Source: Lachnospiraceae bacterium (GTDB lineage: Bacteria > Bacillota > Clostridia > Lachnospirales > Lachnospiraceae). From it: DNA of 64,000 nt. The position numbers and the translations under genes were made by a program. Positions 7,722 through 17,206 of the stretch are shown piece after piece (position 1 is the stretch's first letter; each line of letters begins with the position of its first letter). A model generated the notes under the pieces. It searched no databases and was not told where the DNA came from. It worked only from the letters and a program-made list of their open reading frames with translations. Location: NCBI GenBank assembly GCA_028693165.1, contig JAQUVX010000015.1, positions 1 to 64,000 on the forward strand, written 5' to 3'.

Positions 7722-8591
7722 GTGGATTATATCAAGGAACAAATCACCCAATGGCTGAAAGAAATCCTTGCGGGTGGTATCGAAAGCAATCTGTCCGGGA
7801 TGTTCGACACCGTGAATCAGAAGGTCGGAGAAATCTCTGCGCAGGTAGGCCAGACCCCACAGGGCTGGAACGGCGGTATCTTTTCCATGATACAAAACCT
7901 TTCCGAAACGGTCATCCTGCCCATTGCCGGTCTGATACTGGCCTTTGTGATGACGCTGGAGCTGATTCAGATGATTACGGATAAAAATAATCTGAACGAT
8001 GTGGATACTTGGATGTTCTTCAAGTGGATATTTAAGACCGCCGCCGCCATTCTGATTGTGACGAACACATGGAACATTGTCATGGGCGTGTTTGATGTGG
8101 CGCAGAGCGTGGTCAACCGTGCATCCGGGGTAATCGTCGGCAACACGGCGATAGACATTTCTTCCGTTGTCACCAATCTGCATGATCGCCTGATGGAAAT
8201 GGAGATAGGGCCGCTGTTCGGATTGTGGTTCCAATCTCTGTTCGTTGGTGTGACCATGTGGGCGCTCACCATCTGCATCTTTATTGTCATTTTCGGGCGC
8301 ATGATTGAAATTTACCTTGTCACCAGCGTTGCGCCGATTCCGATGGCTACTATGCTGAACCGAGAATGGGGGCAGATGGGGCAAGGGTATCTGCGAAGCC
8401 TGTTCGCCTTGGGCTTTCAAGCGTTTCTCATCATCGTCTGTGTGGCAGTCTACGCTGTACTGGTGCAAAATATCGCAAATGAAACTGACATTATCAAAGC
8501 GATCTGGACTTGTATGGGCTATACGGTGCTTTTATGCTTCACGCTGTTTAAGACCGGGAGCCTTGCAAAATCCGTATTCAATGCCCATTAA
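7722..8591 (+). CDS. VirB6/TrbL-like membrane channel protein
   Basis: A 289-residue polytopic membrane protein of the CD0411/TrbL type. Hydrophobic segments lie at about residues 65-90, 105-130, 170-200 and 225-285, after an amphipathic N-terminus. It corresponds to VirB6, which forms the inner-membrane translocation pore of the type IV channel. GTG 7722 is the start because GGAGGGAAAG ends 6 bases before it. It is followed after 20 bases by the PrgI gene, in the usual VirB6-PrgI-VirB4 order of Gram-positive systems. Confidence 0.85.
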   Translation: MDYIKEQITQWLKEILAGGIESNLSGMFDTVNQKVGEISAQVGQTPQGWNGGIFSMIQNLSETVILPIAGLILAFVMTLELIQMITDKNNLNDVDTWMFFKWIFKTAAAILIVTNTWNIVMGVFDVAQSVVNRASGVIVGNTAIDISSVVTNLHDRLMEMEIGPLFGLWFQSLFVGVTMWALTICIFIVIFGRMIEIYLVTSVAPIPMATMLNREWGQMGQGYLRSLFALGFQAFLIIVCVAVYAVLVQNIANETDIIKAIWTCMGYTVLLCFTLFKTGSLAKSVFNAH

Positions 8592-8611
8592 CCCGGAAAG
8601 GAGGAAATCAA

Positions 8612-9064
8612 GTGGCTTATGTACCCGTACCCAAAGACCTGACCAAAGTGAAAACCAAGGTCATGTTCAATCTCACGAAACGGCAGCTTGTCTGCTTTTC
8701 GGGCGGTGCGCTGTTTGGCGTCCCGCTTTTCTTTTTGTTGAAAAATCCCGTTGGCACCAGCGCCGCCGCCATGTGCATGGTGGTCGCTATGCTGCCGTTC
8801 TTTCTGCTGGCTATGTATGAGAAAAACGGTCAGCCGTTGGAAAAAATCATCGGCAATATGATTCGCGTTGCTTTTATCCGCCCCAAGCAGCGCCCCTATA
8901 AAACCAATAACTTCTATGCCGTAATCATGCGGCAGGAACAGCTTGACAAGGAGGTGCAATCCATTGTTTGCAAAAAAGACAAATCCAGCCGCAGACCCCG
9001 GAGAAAAGAAAAAGCCGGTGGCGGCAAAGCGAAAACTGACCCGCGCAGAGAAAAAGCAGATTGA
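8612..9064 (+). CDS. PrgI family protein (VirB3-like)
   Basis: A 150-residue PrgI-type protein with the conserved opening VPVPKDLTKVKTKVMFNLTKRQLV (in part), two adjacent membrane helices (about 30-45 and 49-70) and a short motif RPKQRPYKTNNFY. PrgI/VirB3 proteins sit at the membrane beside VirB4. The C-terminal 30 residues are strongly basic and are encoded by the stretch that overlaps the virB4 start, so this tail may be shaped by the overlap. GTG 8612 follows AAAGGAGG. Confidence 0.85.
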   Translation: MAYVPVPKDLTKVKTKVMFNLTKRQLVCFSGGALFGVPLFFLLKNPVGTSAAAMCMVVAMLPFFLLAMYEKNGQPLEKIIGNMIRVAFIRPKQRPYKTNNFYAVIMRQEQLDKEVQSIVCKKDKSSRRPRRKEKAGGGKAKTDPRREKAD

Positions 9065-11420
9065 AGCTGCCATTGCACGGGCAAACCGTACCGATAAAAA
9101 GGAGCAGTCCGCACAGGACAGCATCCCGTATCAGCGAATGTGGCCGGATGGTATCTGCCGCGTGAGCGATACCCATTACACCAAGTCCATTCAGTTTCAG
9201 GACATCAACTACCAGCTGAGCCAGAACGAGGATAAGACCGCCATCTTTGAAGCATGGTGTGACTTCCTCAATTATTTTGACAGCTCGGTGGAGTTTCAGC
9301 TGTCCTTTCTCAATCTGGTGGCATCGGAGGACACCTTCGCCCAGAGCATCAATATCCCGGCGCAGGGCGATGACTTCGACAATATTCGTGAGGAATATAC
9401 CGGGATGCTGCAAAACCAGCTTGCCCGTGGCAACAACGGTCTGATTAAGACGAAGTACCTGACCTTTGGCATTGATGCGGACGGTATCAAGACCGCAAAG
9501 CCCCGTCTGGAGCGTATTGAAACCGATATCCTCAACAGCTTCAAGCGCATGGGTGTAGCGGCGGAGGTGCTGGATGGCAAGGAGCGCTTGCAGCAGATGC
9601 ACAGCGTATTCCGCATGGATGAACAGCTGCCGTTTCAGTTTGAATGGGACTGGCTCCCGGCATCCGGGCTTTCCACCAAGGACTTTATTGCGCCCACCAG
9701 CTTTGAGTTTAAGACCGGCAAGGGCTTTTCCATGGGCAAAAAGCTGGGAGCCGTATCGTTTTTACAAATCCTCGCCCCGGAGCTGAATGACCGTATGCTG
9801 GCAGACTTTCTCGGCATGGAGAGCAGCGTCATCGTCAATCTGCATATTCAATCGCTGGATCAGGTCAAGGCAATTAAGACCGTGAAGCGAAAAATCACCG
9901 ACCTTGACCGCGCCAAAATTGAGGAGCAGAAAAAAGCTGTCCGAGCCGGTTACGACATGGACATCATTCCCTCTGACCTTGCCACCTATGGCAATGAAGC
10001 CAAAAAGCTGTTGCAGGACTTACAGAGCCGCAATGAGCGAATGTTCCTCGTGACCTTTCTGGTGATGAACACCGCTGACACCATGCGCCAGCTGAATAAC
10101 AACATTTTTCAGGCAAAATCCATTGCCCAGAAATATAACTGCCAGCTCACAAGGCTGGATTTCCAGCAGGAAGAAGGCTTGATGAGCAGCCTGCCGCTGG
10201 GACAAAATCAGGTGGAAATCAAGCGTGGGCTTACCAGCTCCAGTGTGGCGATATTTGTTCCCTTTACCACGCAGGAGCTGTTCCAGACCGGCCCCGAAGC
10301 ACTTTATTACGGCATCAATGCTCTTTCCAACAACCTGATTATGGTAGACCGCAAGCTCTTAAAGAACCCCAACGGGCTGATTTTAGGGACACCCGGCTCC
10401 GGCAAGTCCTTTTCGGCAAAGCGTGAGATCTCCAATGCGTTTTTGGTAACGCAGGATGACATCATCATCTGTGACCCGGAAGCCGAGTACGCGCCGCTGG
10501 TGCTGCGCCTGCATGGTCAGGTCATTAAAATTTCGCCCACCTCCACGGACTACATCAATCCCATGGATTTGAATCTGGATTATTCCGACGATGAAAGCCC
10601 CTTGAGCTTAAAATCGGATTTTATCCTGTCTTTGTGTGAGCTGATTGTGGGCGGTAAGGATGGTTTGCAGCCGGTACAGAAAACCATTATCGACCGTTGT
10701 GTGCGCATGGTCTATCAGAAATATTTGAACGAACCCAAGCCGGAAAATATGCCTATTTTGGAGGACTTGTACGATTTACTCCGCAAGCAGGATGAAAAGG
10801 AAGCCCAGTACATTGCCACGGCGCTTGAAATCTATGTCACCGGCTCTCTGAATGTGTTCAACCACCGCACCAGCGTGAACATCAACAACCGTATCGTCTG
10901 CTACGACATCAAGGAGCTGGGCAAACAGCTCAAAAAAATCGGAATGCTGGTGGTGCAGGATCAGGTGTGGAACCGTGTGACCGTCAACCGCGCCGCCCAC
11001 AAATCCACCCGATATTACATTGACGAGATGCACCTTTTGCTGAAGGAGGAGCAGACCGCCAGCTACACGGTGGAAATCTGGAAGCGTTTCAGAAAATGGG
11101 GCGGTATCCCCACCGGCATCACGCAGAACGTCAAGGATTTACTGTCCTCCCGCGAAGTCGAGAACATTTTTGAGAACAGCGATTTTGTCTATATGCTCAA
11201 TCAGGCCGGTGGTGACCGGCAAATCCTTGCCAAGCAGCTGAATATTTCCACCCATCAGCTGTCCTATGTGACCCACTCCGGCGAGGGCGAGGGGTTGCTG
11301 TTCTATGGTAGTGTCATCCTGCCATTTGTAGACCGTTTCCCGAAGAACACTGAGCTGTATGGCATTATGACCACGAAACCAAACGAAGTGAAGGAGGTAA
11401 CACCCCATGAAAATGACTGA
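8964..11420 (+). CDS. virB4: VirB4-type conjugation ATPase
   Basis: An 818-residue VirB4/TrbE-type ATPase that powers assembly and substrate transfer of the channel. Walker A GTPGSGKS is at residues 475-482 and the Walker B acidic pair D687-E688 is in YYIDEMH; a later arginine-containing segment TGITQNVKDLL follows. I start at TTG 8964, 8 bases after AAGGAGGT; an upstream in-frame TTG at 8943 has no ribosome site. The start lies 101 bases inside prgI, which implies coupling. Residues 1-45 are lysine/alanine-rich and probably cytosolic. Confidence 0.95.
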   Translation: MFAKKTNPAADPGEKKKPVAAKRKLTRAEKKQIEAAIARANRTDKKEQSAQDSIPYQRMWPDGICRVSDTHYTKSIQFQDINYQLSQNEDKTAIFEAWCDFLNYFDSSVEFQLSFLNLVASEDTFAQSINIPAQGDDFDNIREEYTGMLQNQLARGNNGLIKTKYLTFGIDADGIKTAKPRLERIETDILNSFKRMGVAAEVLDGKERLQQMHSVFRMDEQLPFQFEWDWLPASGLSTKDFIAPTSFEFKTGKGFSMGKKLGAVSFLQILAPELNDRMLADFLGMESSVIVNLHIQSLDQVKAIKTVKRKITDLDRAKIEEQKKAVRAGYDMDIIPSDLATYGNEAKKLLQDLQSRNERMFLVTFLVMNTADTMRQLNNNIFQAKSIAQKYNCQLTRLDFQQEEGLMSSLPLGQNQVEIKRGLTSSSVAIFVPFTTQELFQTGPEALYYGINALSNNLIMVDRKLLKNPNGLILGTPGSGKSFSAKREISNAFLVTQDDIIICDPEAEYAPLVLRLHGQVIKISPTSTDYINPMDLNLDYSDDESPLSLKSDFILSLCELIVGGKDGLQPVQKTIIDRCVRMVYQKYLNEPKPENMPILEDLYDLLRKQDEKEAQYIATALEIYVTGSLNVFNHRTSVNINNRIVCYDIKELGKQLKKIGMLVVQDQVWNRVTVNRAAHKSTRYYIDEMHLLLKEEQTASYTVEIWKRFRKWGGIPTGITQNVKDLLSSREVENIFENSDFVYMLNQAGGDRQILAKQLNISTHQLSYVTHSGEGEGLLFYGSVILPFVDRFPKNTELYGIMTTKPNEVKEVTPHEND

Positions 11421-11763
11421 TAACCGTGTCCTTGTGACGGCGTTTGCGGAAGATCGCTACGAGCTTCTGCTGGCCGCTGTGCAGGCCATCCACCTTTGCG
11501 AAACGGCGGATGCCGATATGACCTTTATGACCGAGTATGGCCGGGACGCCATGCTGCGGATGTTTGAGCTTTACTGCGGCTGCATCAAGGCCGAGCCTGC
11601 CATGACGGATTATGACTATACCATCCCGAAGCTGACCGCCTTGCTGAAACAGTTCACCACGGAAATCCTGCTCCATCACAGCCCCTCCCACACCATGCTG
11701 GGGATTTACCGGGAGGTGTCGGTGATGCTGGAATCCCTGCTGGATGGTGCGTGGTTTGCTTAA
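11407..11763 (+). CDS. Conserved ICE protein of unknown function
   Basis: A 118-residue, mainly helical, acidic protein with several conserved-looking hydrophobic faces (YELLLAAVQAIHLC; MLRMFELYCGC) and no recognised motif. It overlaps virB4 by 14 bases and the next gene by 20, so it is part of the transfer operon and is probably translated with them. The AAGGAGG site inside virB4 supports ATG 11407. A chaperone-like or adaptor role is possible but not shown. Confidence 0.7.
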   Translation: MKMTDNRVLVTAFAEDRYELLLAAVQAIHLCETADADMTFMTEYGRDAMLRMFELYCGCIKAEPAMTDYDYTIPKLTALLKQFTTEILLHHSPSHTMLGIYREVSVMLESLLDGAWFA

Positions 11764-13480
11764 AGAGCCGCGCCTAAAATTTACCGAGGAGGAGCGCACC
11801 GACCCTGTGCTGAAAAAGCCCATTCGCAAAGCAGAGCAGGCTGCGAAAAAGGCAGACAAGGCACAGGCGAAAATCCCGAAAAAGACGGTAAAGGCCAAGG
11901 AAACTACGGTGGATACCGCCACCGGTAAAAAAACGGTGAAGTTGAAATTTGAAGAAATGGACAGGAAAAAGCCGCCCACCAAGTTGGCCCATGCCGTCCG
12001 CGATGCGCCGGGTGTCATGGCATCGGCCAAGCTGCACCAGAAGGTGCGGGAAACGGAGCAGGACAATGTGGGGGTGGAGAGCGCCCATAAAACTGAGGAA
12101 ACGGCAGAAACCGGGGCGCGTCTGGTGCGTGAGGGCTATCGCTCTCACAAGCTAAAGCCCTACCGCAAGGCGGCACAGGCAGAGCATCGGCTGGAAAAAG
12201 CCAATGTGAACGCCCTTTATCAGAAGTCTTTGCAGGAAAATCCCCAGCTTGCCAGCAATCCCGTTTCCCGCTGGCAGCAAAAGCAGGCCATCAAAAAGCA
12301 GTATGCCGCAGCCAGACGCGCCGGACAGAGTGCCGGAACCACGGCGGCATCAGCGGCACAGAACACCGGTAAAGCAGCCGGAGCCGTTGCCGAAAAGGGA
12401 AAGCAGGCGGCAGCATTCATAGGCCGTCACAAAAAAGGCTTTCTGATTGCCATTGTGCTGCTGTTGTTGCTTGCCATGCTGATGGGTGGGCTGTCCTCTT
12501 GCTCTGTGCTGTTTGAAAGTACCGTATCCTCGCTGGTATCTACTTCTTACCCCTCGCGGGATGAGGATATGCTGGGTGCCGAAGCTGCTTACGTCGCCAA
12601 GGAAGCGGATTTGCAGAATGAGCTTGACCATTATGAGAGCAGACATCCCGGCTATGACGAATACCGCTATGAGCTGGATGACATCAAGCATGACCCTTAT
12701 GTGCTGGTATCGCTGCTGACTGCCTACTATCAGGGAGAATGGACGCTTTCACAGGCGCAGGGCTTTTTGTCCGAGCTGTTTGGGCGGCAGTACATTTTGA
12801 CCCAAACCATTGAGGTGGAAACCCGGTATCGGACCGAAACCGACAGCTGGACGGACGAGGACGGCAACAGCCACACCGACACCTATGAGGTTGCTTACGA
12901 TTACTACATCTGCAATGTGAAGCTGGAGAACTTCGACCTGTCCCATCTGCCGGTGTATCTGCTGGATGAGGATAGGCTGGGAATGTATGCGGGCTATATG
13001 GCAACGCACGGCAACCGCCCTGACCTGTTCCCAACTGAGCAGTATCCCAATGCAGTGGGAAATAAGCCCTTTACCGATTATGATGTGCCGCCGGAAGCCC
13101 TTGCGGATGAACAGTTTGCCGCCATGATTAAGGAAGCCGAGAAGTATTTGGGCTACCCCTATGTCTGGGGCGGCGCAAGCCCTTCCACCAGCTTTGATTG
13201 CTCCGGCTTTGTCAGCTGGGTCATCAATCATTCCGGCTGGAATGTAGGCAGGTTGACCGCAAATGGACTGTTAAACATCTCCACCCCGGTATCTTCTGCC
13301 AATGCAAAGCCCGGTGACCTGATTTTCTTCCAAGGCACCTACAACACCAGCGGTGCATCCCATGTGGGCATCTATGTGGGCAATGGAATGATGATCCATT
13401 GTGGAGATCCAATCTCTTACACATCCATCAATACAAGCTACTGGCAGAGCCATTTCTACACCTTTGCGCGTCTGCCCTGA
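11744..13480 (+). CDS. Membrane-anchored NlpC/P60 cell-wall hydrolase of the conjugation system
   Basis: A 578-residue protein of the CD1108/Tn1549 type. The first 225 residues are lysine/alanine-rich and probably cytosolic. A transmembrane helix is at about 228-255, an extracytoplasmic linker domain follows, and the C-terminal NlpC/P60 peptidase domain spans about 460-578 with Cys486 in SFDCSGFVSW and His540 in ASHVGIYVG. It is the VirB1-like enzyme that opens peptidoglycan for the channel. It starts inside the preceding gene (20-base overlap). The large cytosolic domain is a lineage-specific addition that may contact VirB4. Confidence 0.9.
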   Translation: MVRGLLKEPRLKFTEEERTDPVLKKPIRKAEQAAKKADKAQAKIPKKTVKAKETTVDTATGKKTVKLKFEEMDRKKPPTKLAHAVRDAPGVMASAKLHQKVRETEQDNVGVESAHKTEETAETGARLVREGYRSHKLKPYRKAAQAEHRLEKANVNALYQKSLQENPQLASNPVSRWQQKQAIKKQYAAARRAGQSAGTTAASAAQNTGKAAGAVAEKGKQAAAFIGRHKKGFLIAIVLLLLLAMLMGGLSSCSVLFESTVSSLVSTSYPSRDEDMLGAEAAYVAKEADLQNELDHYESRHPGYDEYRYELDDIKHDPYVLVSLLTAYYQGEWTLSQAQGFLSELFGRQYILTQTIEVETRYRTETDSWTDEDGNSHTDTYEVAYDYYICNVKLENFDLSHLPVYLLDEDRLGMYAGYMATHGNRPDLFPTEQYPNAVGNKPFTDYDVPPEALADEQFAAMIKEAEKYLGYPYVWGGASPSTSFDCSGFVSWVINHSGWNVGRLTANGLLNISTPVSSANAKPGDLIFFQGTYNTSGASHVGIYVGNGMMIHCGDPISYTSINTSYWQSHFYTFARLP

Positions 13481-13496
13481 AAGGAGTCATTCATCT

Positions 13497-13742
13497 ATGA
13501 ATAATCCGAAACTGAAAAAAATTGACGCTGAATATGACAAGAATGCCGCCAAGATTGCCGAATTGCAGGCAAGGCAGCGGGAGCTTGACAAGCAGCGTAC
13601 CGAAATCAAGAACAATGACATTCTGGAGCTGGTGCATGAGCATCATTTGGATTATGCTGCCCTGTCTGCCCTGATTCAGAAGCTGGATACCAGCCGCGCT
13701 GCGGTGATGGCTGGAGAAACGGAGGAAACCAATCATGATTAA
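13497..13742 (+). CDS. DUF4315 coiled-coil protein
   Basis: An 81-residue protein of the DUF4315 type. Residues about 5-42 form a charged heptad region (KIDAEYDKNAAKIAELQARQ and onward), a likely coiled coil. The second half is a short helical domain (LVHEHHLDYAALSALI). The start at ATG 13497 has AAAGGAGT 9 bases upstream. It overlaps the DUF4366 gene by 8 bases; the DUF4315-DUF4366 pair is standard in this ICE family. Molecular role unknown. Confidence 0.8.
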   Translation: MNNPKLKKIDAEYDKNAAKIAELQARQRELDKQRTEIKNNDILELVHEHHLDYAALSALIQKLDTSRAAVMAGETEETNHD

Positions 13743-14499
13743 ACTGAAAAAACGAATGCTGACCTGTGCGCTGGCACTGATGGTGTGCGCTACTGCCTTT
13801 TCCACTACGGCGTTTGCCCAGAGCAATGAGCCGGTAACCGAGGACCCCCCCGCACCTACCATCGAACCCGGCGAACCGCTGTCCGAGGAAAGTGACATTT
13901 CCACCCGTGACCTTTTGTACGATAAAGCCACCAATAAGCAGTTCATCACCATTACCGACCGGGACGGCAATGTGTTCTATCTGGTCATTGACTATGATGC
14001 CCCGGTGGGCGAGGACGAGGAACAGTATAAAACCTATTTCCTCAATCCGGTGGATACAGACGATTTGAAAGCACTGGCAGAAGAAGCGGAAACTGCGCCG
14101 ATTGCCTGCACCTGTACGGATAAATGTGCGCCCGGTGCCATTGATATGGATTGCCCGGTGTGTGCGGCGGATATGACCGAATGCGCTGGAAAAGAGCTGG
14201 AGCCTGTGGCAACCGAGGAACCGGCGGCCGTGGAGGAGCCGGAGGAAACGACCAGCTCTGCGGGCGGCATGAACCCCGCTGTTTTGGTTCTTCTGATGGC
14301 TGTGCTGGCGGGTGGCGGTGTTTTTGCTTACATGAAGTTTTTTAAGAATAAGCCGAAAACCAAGGGCAGCTCCGACCTTGACGATTATGATTACGGCGAT
14401 GAGGAAGAAGAAACAGACGGTGACGATGCCCCGTGGGAGAGCGAGGGTGAAGCGCCGGAGCCTGATAAAAAAGAAGCTGCCGAGGACACGGACGATTGA
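13735..14499 (+). CDS. DUF4366 surface protein
   Basis: A 254-residue protein with a signal peptide (residues 1-28, ending TTAFAQ), an exported domain with a Cys-rich cluster (CTCTDKC...CPVC near 122-141), a proline/glutamate-rich stretch, a second transmembrane helix at about 182-200, and an acidic cytosolic tail rich in D and E. This matches the DUF4366 family (CD1107-like). The cysteine cluster could bind metal or form disulfides. It probably forms part of the cell-surface side of the transfer apparatus; this is inferred from location. Confidence 0.8.
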   Translation: MIKLKKRMLTCALALMVCATAFSTTAFAQSNEPVTEDPPAPTIEPGEPLSEESDISTRDLLYDKATNKQFITITDRDGNVFYLVIDYDAPVGEDEEQYKTYFLNPVDTDDLKALAEEAETAPIACTCTDKCAPGAIDMDCPVCAADMTECAGKELEPVATEEPAAVEEPEETTSSAGGMNPAVLVLLMAVLAGGGVFAYMKFFKNKPKTKGSSDLDDYDYGDEEEETDGDDAPWESEGEAPEPDKKEAAEDTDD

Positions 14500-14708
14500 C
14501 CAAGTTCACGGACAGCCCTTTTGAGCAAATGATGACACAGAAACCAAGTGGCGGGAGCGGAAAGCCCCGCCCTTTGGTTTCTCTCCCCAAGGGTCATCCC
14601 TGCTATGGCTGCGGCAATGCCGGACAAAGGTGCGTTGGCATCTGTCAGCGGGAAATGAACGACTATTTGAAGAAACGGAGGACACAGCATGAAACTGGTA
14701 ATTGCTGA
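14496..14708 (+). CDS. Small cysteine-rich protein
   Basis: A 70-residue basic protein with the pattern C-x2-C-x5-C-x3-C in PCYGCGNAGQRCVGICQ (about residues 36-52), which resembles a zinc or redox knuckle. TTG 14496 overlaps the DUF4366 stop by 4 bases; an internal ATG (14529) is an alternative start. Its 3' end overlaps the topoisomerase start by 20 bases. A link to the topoisomerase or relaxosome is possible from position but not shown. Confidence 0.6.
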   Translation: MTKFTDSPFEQMMTQKPSGGSGKPRPLVSLPKGHPCYGCGNAGQRCVGICQREMNDYLKKRRTQHETGNC

Positions 14709-16785
14709 AAAGCCATCGGTGGCGCAGAGTATCGCCGCCGTGATTGGCGCGACAAAACGAGAAAAAGGGTATCTGGAGGGCGGCGGCTATCTGGTCAGCT
14801 GGTGTGTTGGGCATCTTGCCGGACTTGCCAATGCGGAGGTCTATGACCCGAAATACGTCAAGTGGAAATATGATGACCTTCCCATTCTGCCGGAAAACTG
14901 GCAGTTCGTGGTGGGCAAGGACAAAAAGGAGCAGTACGGCGTACTGCGTGAGCTGATGCACTCGGACAAGGTGGATACGGTAGTCAACGCCTGTGATGCA
15001 GGGCGAGAGGGCGAAGCTATCTTTCGTACAGTCTACAATCTGGCAGGCTGCAAAAAGCCGATGGAGCGCCTTTGGATTTCCTCCATGGAGGACAGCGCTA
15101 TCCGTCAGGGATTTTCCCAGCTCAAACCCGGAGCTGACTATGACGGTCTGCATCAGGCGGCGCTCTGCCGCAGCAAGGCGGACTGGCTGGTGGGTATCAA
15201 TGCCACAAGGCTGTTTTCGGTGCTGTATCACAAGACTCTGAATATTGGGCGCGTGATGTCACCCACGCTGGCGCTGATTGTTCAGCGGGAAGCGGAAATT
15301 GATGCGTTCAAGCCGGAGCCGTTTTATACGGTGGCATTGGAGCTTGAGGGCTTTACCGCCACCGGCGAGAGGCTGAACGAAAAGGCTACTGCACTCCGGG
15401 CAAAGGAAGATTGCTCCCATTCCCCGGCGATTGTAAAAGCGGTGGAGCAGAAGGACAAGGCAGAAAAACCGCCTGCCCTTTATGATTTGACCACCCTGCA
15501 GCGTGACGCCAACCGTCTGCTTGCTTTTACCGCACAGCAGACTTTGGATTATCTGCAAAATCTTTATGAAAAGAAGCTCTGTACCTATCCCCGTACCGAC
15601 AGCCGGTATCTGACTTCGGATATGGCGGAGGGGCTGCCGGTGCTGGTCAATACCGTTGCAAAGATGATGCCCTGTGCAAATGGCATTGCAGTTCCTGTTC
15701 ATGCGGCGCAGGTCATCAACGACAAAAAGGTATCCGATCACCATGCCGTTATTCCCACCCAAAATGTGCAGAGTGCAGATTTGAGCGCACTGCCTGTTGG
15801 GGAACGCGCTATTTTGGAGCTGGTGGCACTGCGTCTGCTCTGCGCCGTGGGCCAGCCCTACGAATACGCCGAAACCACCATCACGCTGGACTGCGCCGGT
15901 TACAGCTTCACCGCCAAAGGCCGCGCCGTGCAGAATACCGGCTGGAAGGCACTGGAACAGCGCTATCGTGCCGGTCTGAAGGATGCGCCGGAGCCGGACG
16001 CAGAGAATGATGCGAAAGCCCTGCCGGTTGTCACACAGGGCCAGACCTTTGAGGGAGTGGTTCCCGGTATCAAGGAGGGCAAGACCACGCCGCCCAAGCA
16101 TTTCACCGAGGATACGCTGCTTTCTGCGATGGAGGTTGCCGGAGCCAAGGATATGCCGGAGGATGCCGAGCGTAAAGGGCTGGGTACGCCAGCCACCCGC
16201 GCCGGAATTTTGGAAAAGCTGGTTTCCACCGGCTTTGTGGAGCGCAAGAAATCCAAGAAAACGGTGCAGCTTCTCCCCACCCATGATGCGGTTTCCCTTA
16301 TCACGGTACTGCCGGAGCAGCTGCAATCCCCGCTTCTGACGGCAGAATGGGAGTATCGCCTGAAAGAGATTGAGCGCAGTGAGCTGGAGCCGGATGCCTT
16401 CATGGGCGGCATCGCTGCCATGCTAAAGGAGCTGGTATCCACCTACCACGTCATTCAGGGCGCGGAGGTGTTGTTTCCCTCTGAAAAAGAAGTGATCGGA
16501 AAATGCCCCCGCTGCGGTGGAGCTGTGACGGAAAGCAAGCAGGGATTTTTCTGTGAGAATGCCGCCTGCAAATTTGCTCTTTGGAAGAACAGCAAGTTCT
16601 TTTCCATGAAGAAAAAACAGCTGACCAAGGCGGTTGCTTCTGACCTTTTGAACAAGGGAAAGGCTCAGTTAAACGGCTGCTATTCGGAGAAAACCGGCAA
16701 GACCTACGATGCTACGGTGCTGCTGGAGGATGATGGAAAGTGGGCGAATTTCAAGCTGGAATTTTCCAAGAAAGGCGGTAAATGA
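14689..16785 (+). CDS. topB: DNA topoisomerase III (type IA)
   Basis: A 698-residue type IA topoisomerase. The Toprim domain is N-terminal with EKPSVAQ at 7-13 and metal-binding acidic residues in NACDAGREGE at 100-109. The catalytic tyrosine is Tyr300 in LCTYPRTDSRYL. A C-terminal zinc-ribbon-like segment CPRCGG...CENAACKF and a Toprim_Crpt-type tail follow. It relaxes or decatenates single-stranded transfer intermediates. Topoisomerase III genes are standard in Tn1549/CTn elements. It overlaps the next gene by 4 bases. Confidence 0.95.
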   Translation: MKLVIAEKPSVAQSIAAVIGATKREKGYLEGGGYLVSWCVGHLAGLANAEVYDPKYVKWKYDDLPILPENWQFVVGKDKKEQYGVLRELMHSDKVDTVVNACDAGREGEAIFRTVYNLAGCKKPMERLWISSMEDSAIRQGFSQLKPGADYDGLHQAALCRSKADWLVGINATRLFSVLYHKTLNIGRVMSPTLALIVQREAEIDAFKPEPFYTVALELEGFTATGERLNEKATALRAKEDCSHSPAIVKAVEQKDKAEKPPALYDLTTLQRDANRLLAFTAQQTLDYLQNLYEKKLCTYPRTDSRYLTSDMAEGLPVLVNTVAKMMPCANGIAVPVHAAQVINDKKVSDHHAVIPTQNVQSADLSALPVGERAILELVALRLLCAVGQPYEYAETTITLDCAGYSFTAKGRAVQNTGWKALEQRYRAGLKDAPEPDAENDAKALPVVTQGQTFEGVVPGIKEGKTTPPKHFTEDTLLSAMEVAGAKDMPEDAERKGLGTPATRAGILEKLVSTGFVERKKSKKTVQLLPTHDAVSLITVLPEQLQSPLLTAEWEYRLKEIERSELEPDAFMGGIAAMLKELVSTYHVIQGAEVLFPSEKEVIGKCPRCGGAVTESKQGFFCENAACKFALWKNSKFFSMKKKQLTKAVASDLLNKGKAQLNGCYSEKTGKTYDATVLLEDDGKWANFKLEFSKKGGK

Positions 16786-17066
16786 TGAAACTGTCCCGTA
16801 TCGAACAGGAAACCATTGTCCTTTATAACGAAGCCGAGTCCACCGCCGAAGTGTTCACCTATGACCAGAAGCTGCTTCATAAGCTGGAACGGCTGACAAC
16901 GAAGTATCCGGGCCAGATTACCCGCACCGGCGAGCGGCAGTTTATTGTGCCGAAAGCCTGTGTGCTAATCCGTGAGCCATACAGCGAGGAACGCCGGGCG
17001 GCGGCAAGGAAGCGCGCGTTGGAGGCGGGGTATACTCCACCAGCGAAGCGAGATACGGGGCAATAA
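16782..17066 (+). CDS. Small conserved ICE protein downstream of topB
   Basis: A 94-residue basic protein. Residues 1-60 show a conserved-looking core (IEQETIVLYNEAE, FTYDQKLLHKLERL, GQITRTGERQFIVPK) and the C-terminus is arginine/alanine-rich. It is coupled to topB by an ATGATG overlap. The TAEVFTYDQKL/ERQFIVPK pattern is frequent in small proteins that follow topB in these elements. Function unknown; a nucleic-acid-binding role would fit the charge. The backbone stops here and cargo begins. Confidence 0.7.
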   Translation: MMKLSRIEQETIVLYNEAESTAEVFTYDQKLLHKLERLTTKYPGQITRTGERQFIVPKACVLIREPYSEERRAAARKRALEAGYTPPAKRDTGQ

Positions 17067-17070
17067 GTTC

Positions 17071-17099
17071 TGTATTATTTGGTTTGTGTATGATATAAT
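17071..17099 (+). promoter_or_regulatory. Extended -10 promoter for the amide hydrolase gene
   Basis: TGATATAAT (17091-17099) is a full extended -10 element. The -35 region 17 bp upstream (TGTATT, 17071) is weak, as is usual for extended -10 promoters. It is 108 bp before the GTG start of the cargo gene and lies where the base composition drops sharply from the ICE backbone. Confidence 0.55.
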
Positions 17100-17206
17100 T
17101 TTCGCATACAAAAACTTCAATTTATAGAGTAAAATTATTTATATAGTCCGCAAAAAATATCAAGAATTACATTGCACTTTGTCTTATCATAAAGGAGAAA
17201 GGCAGG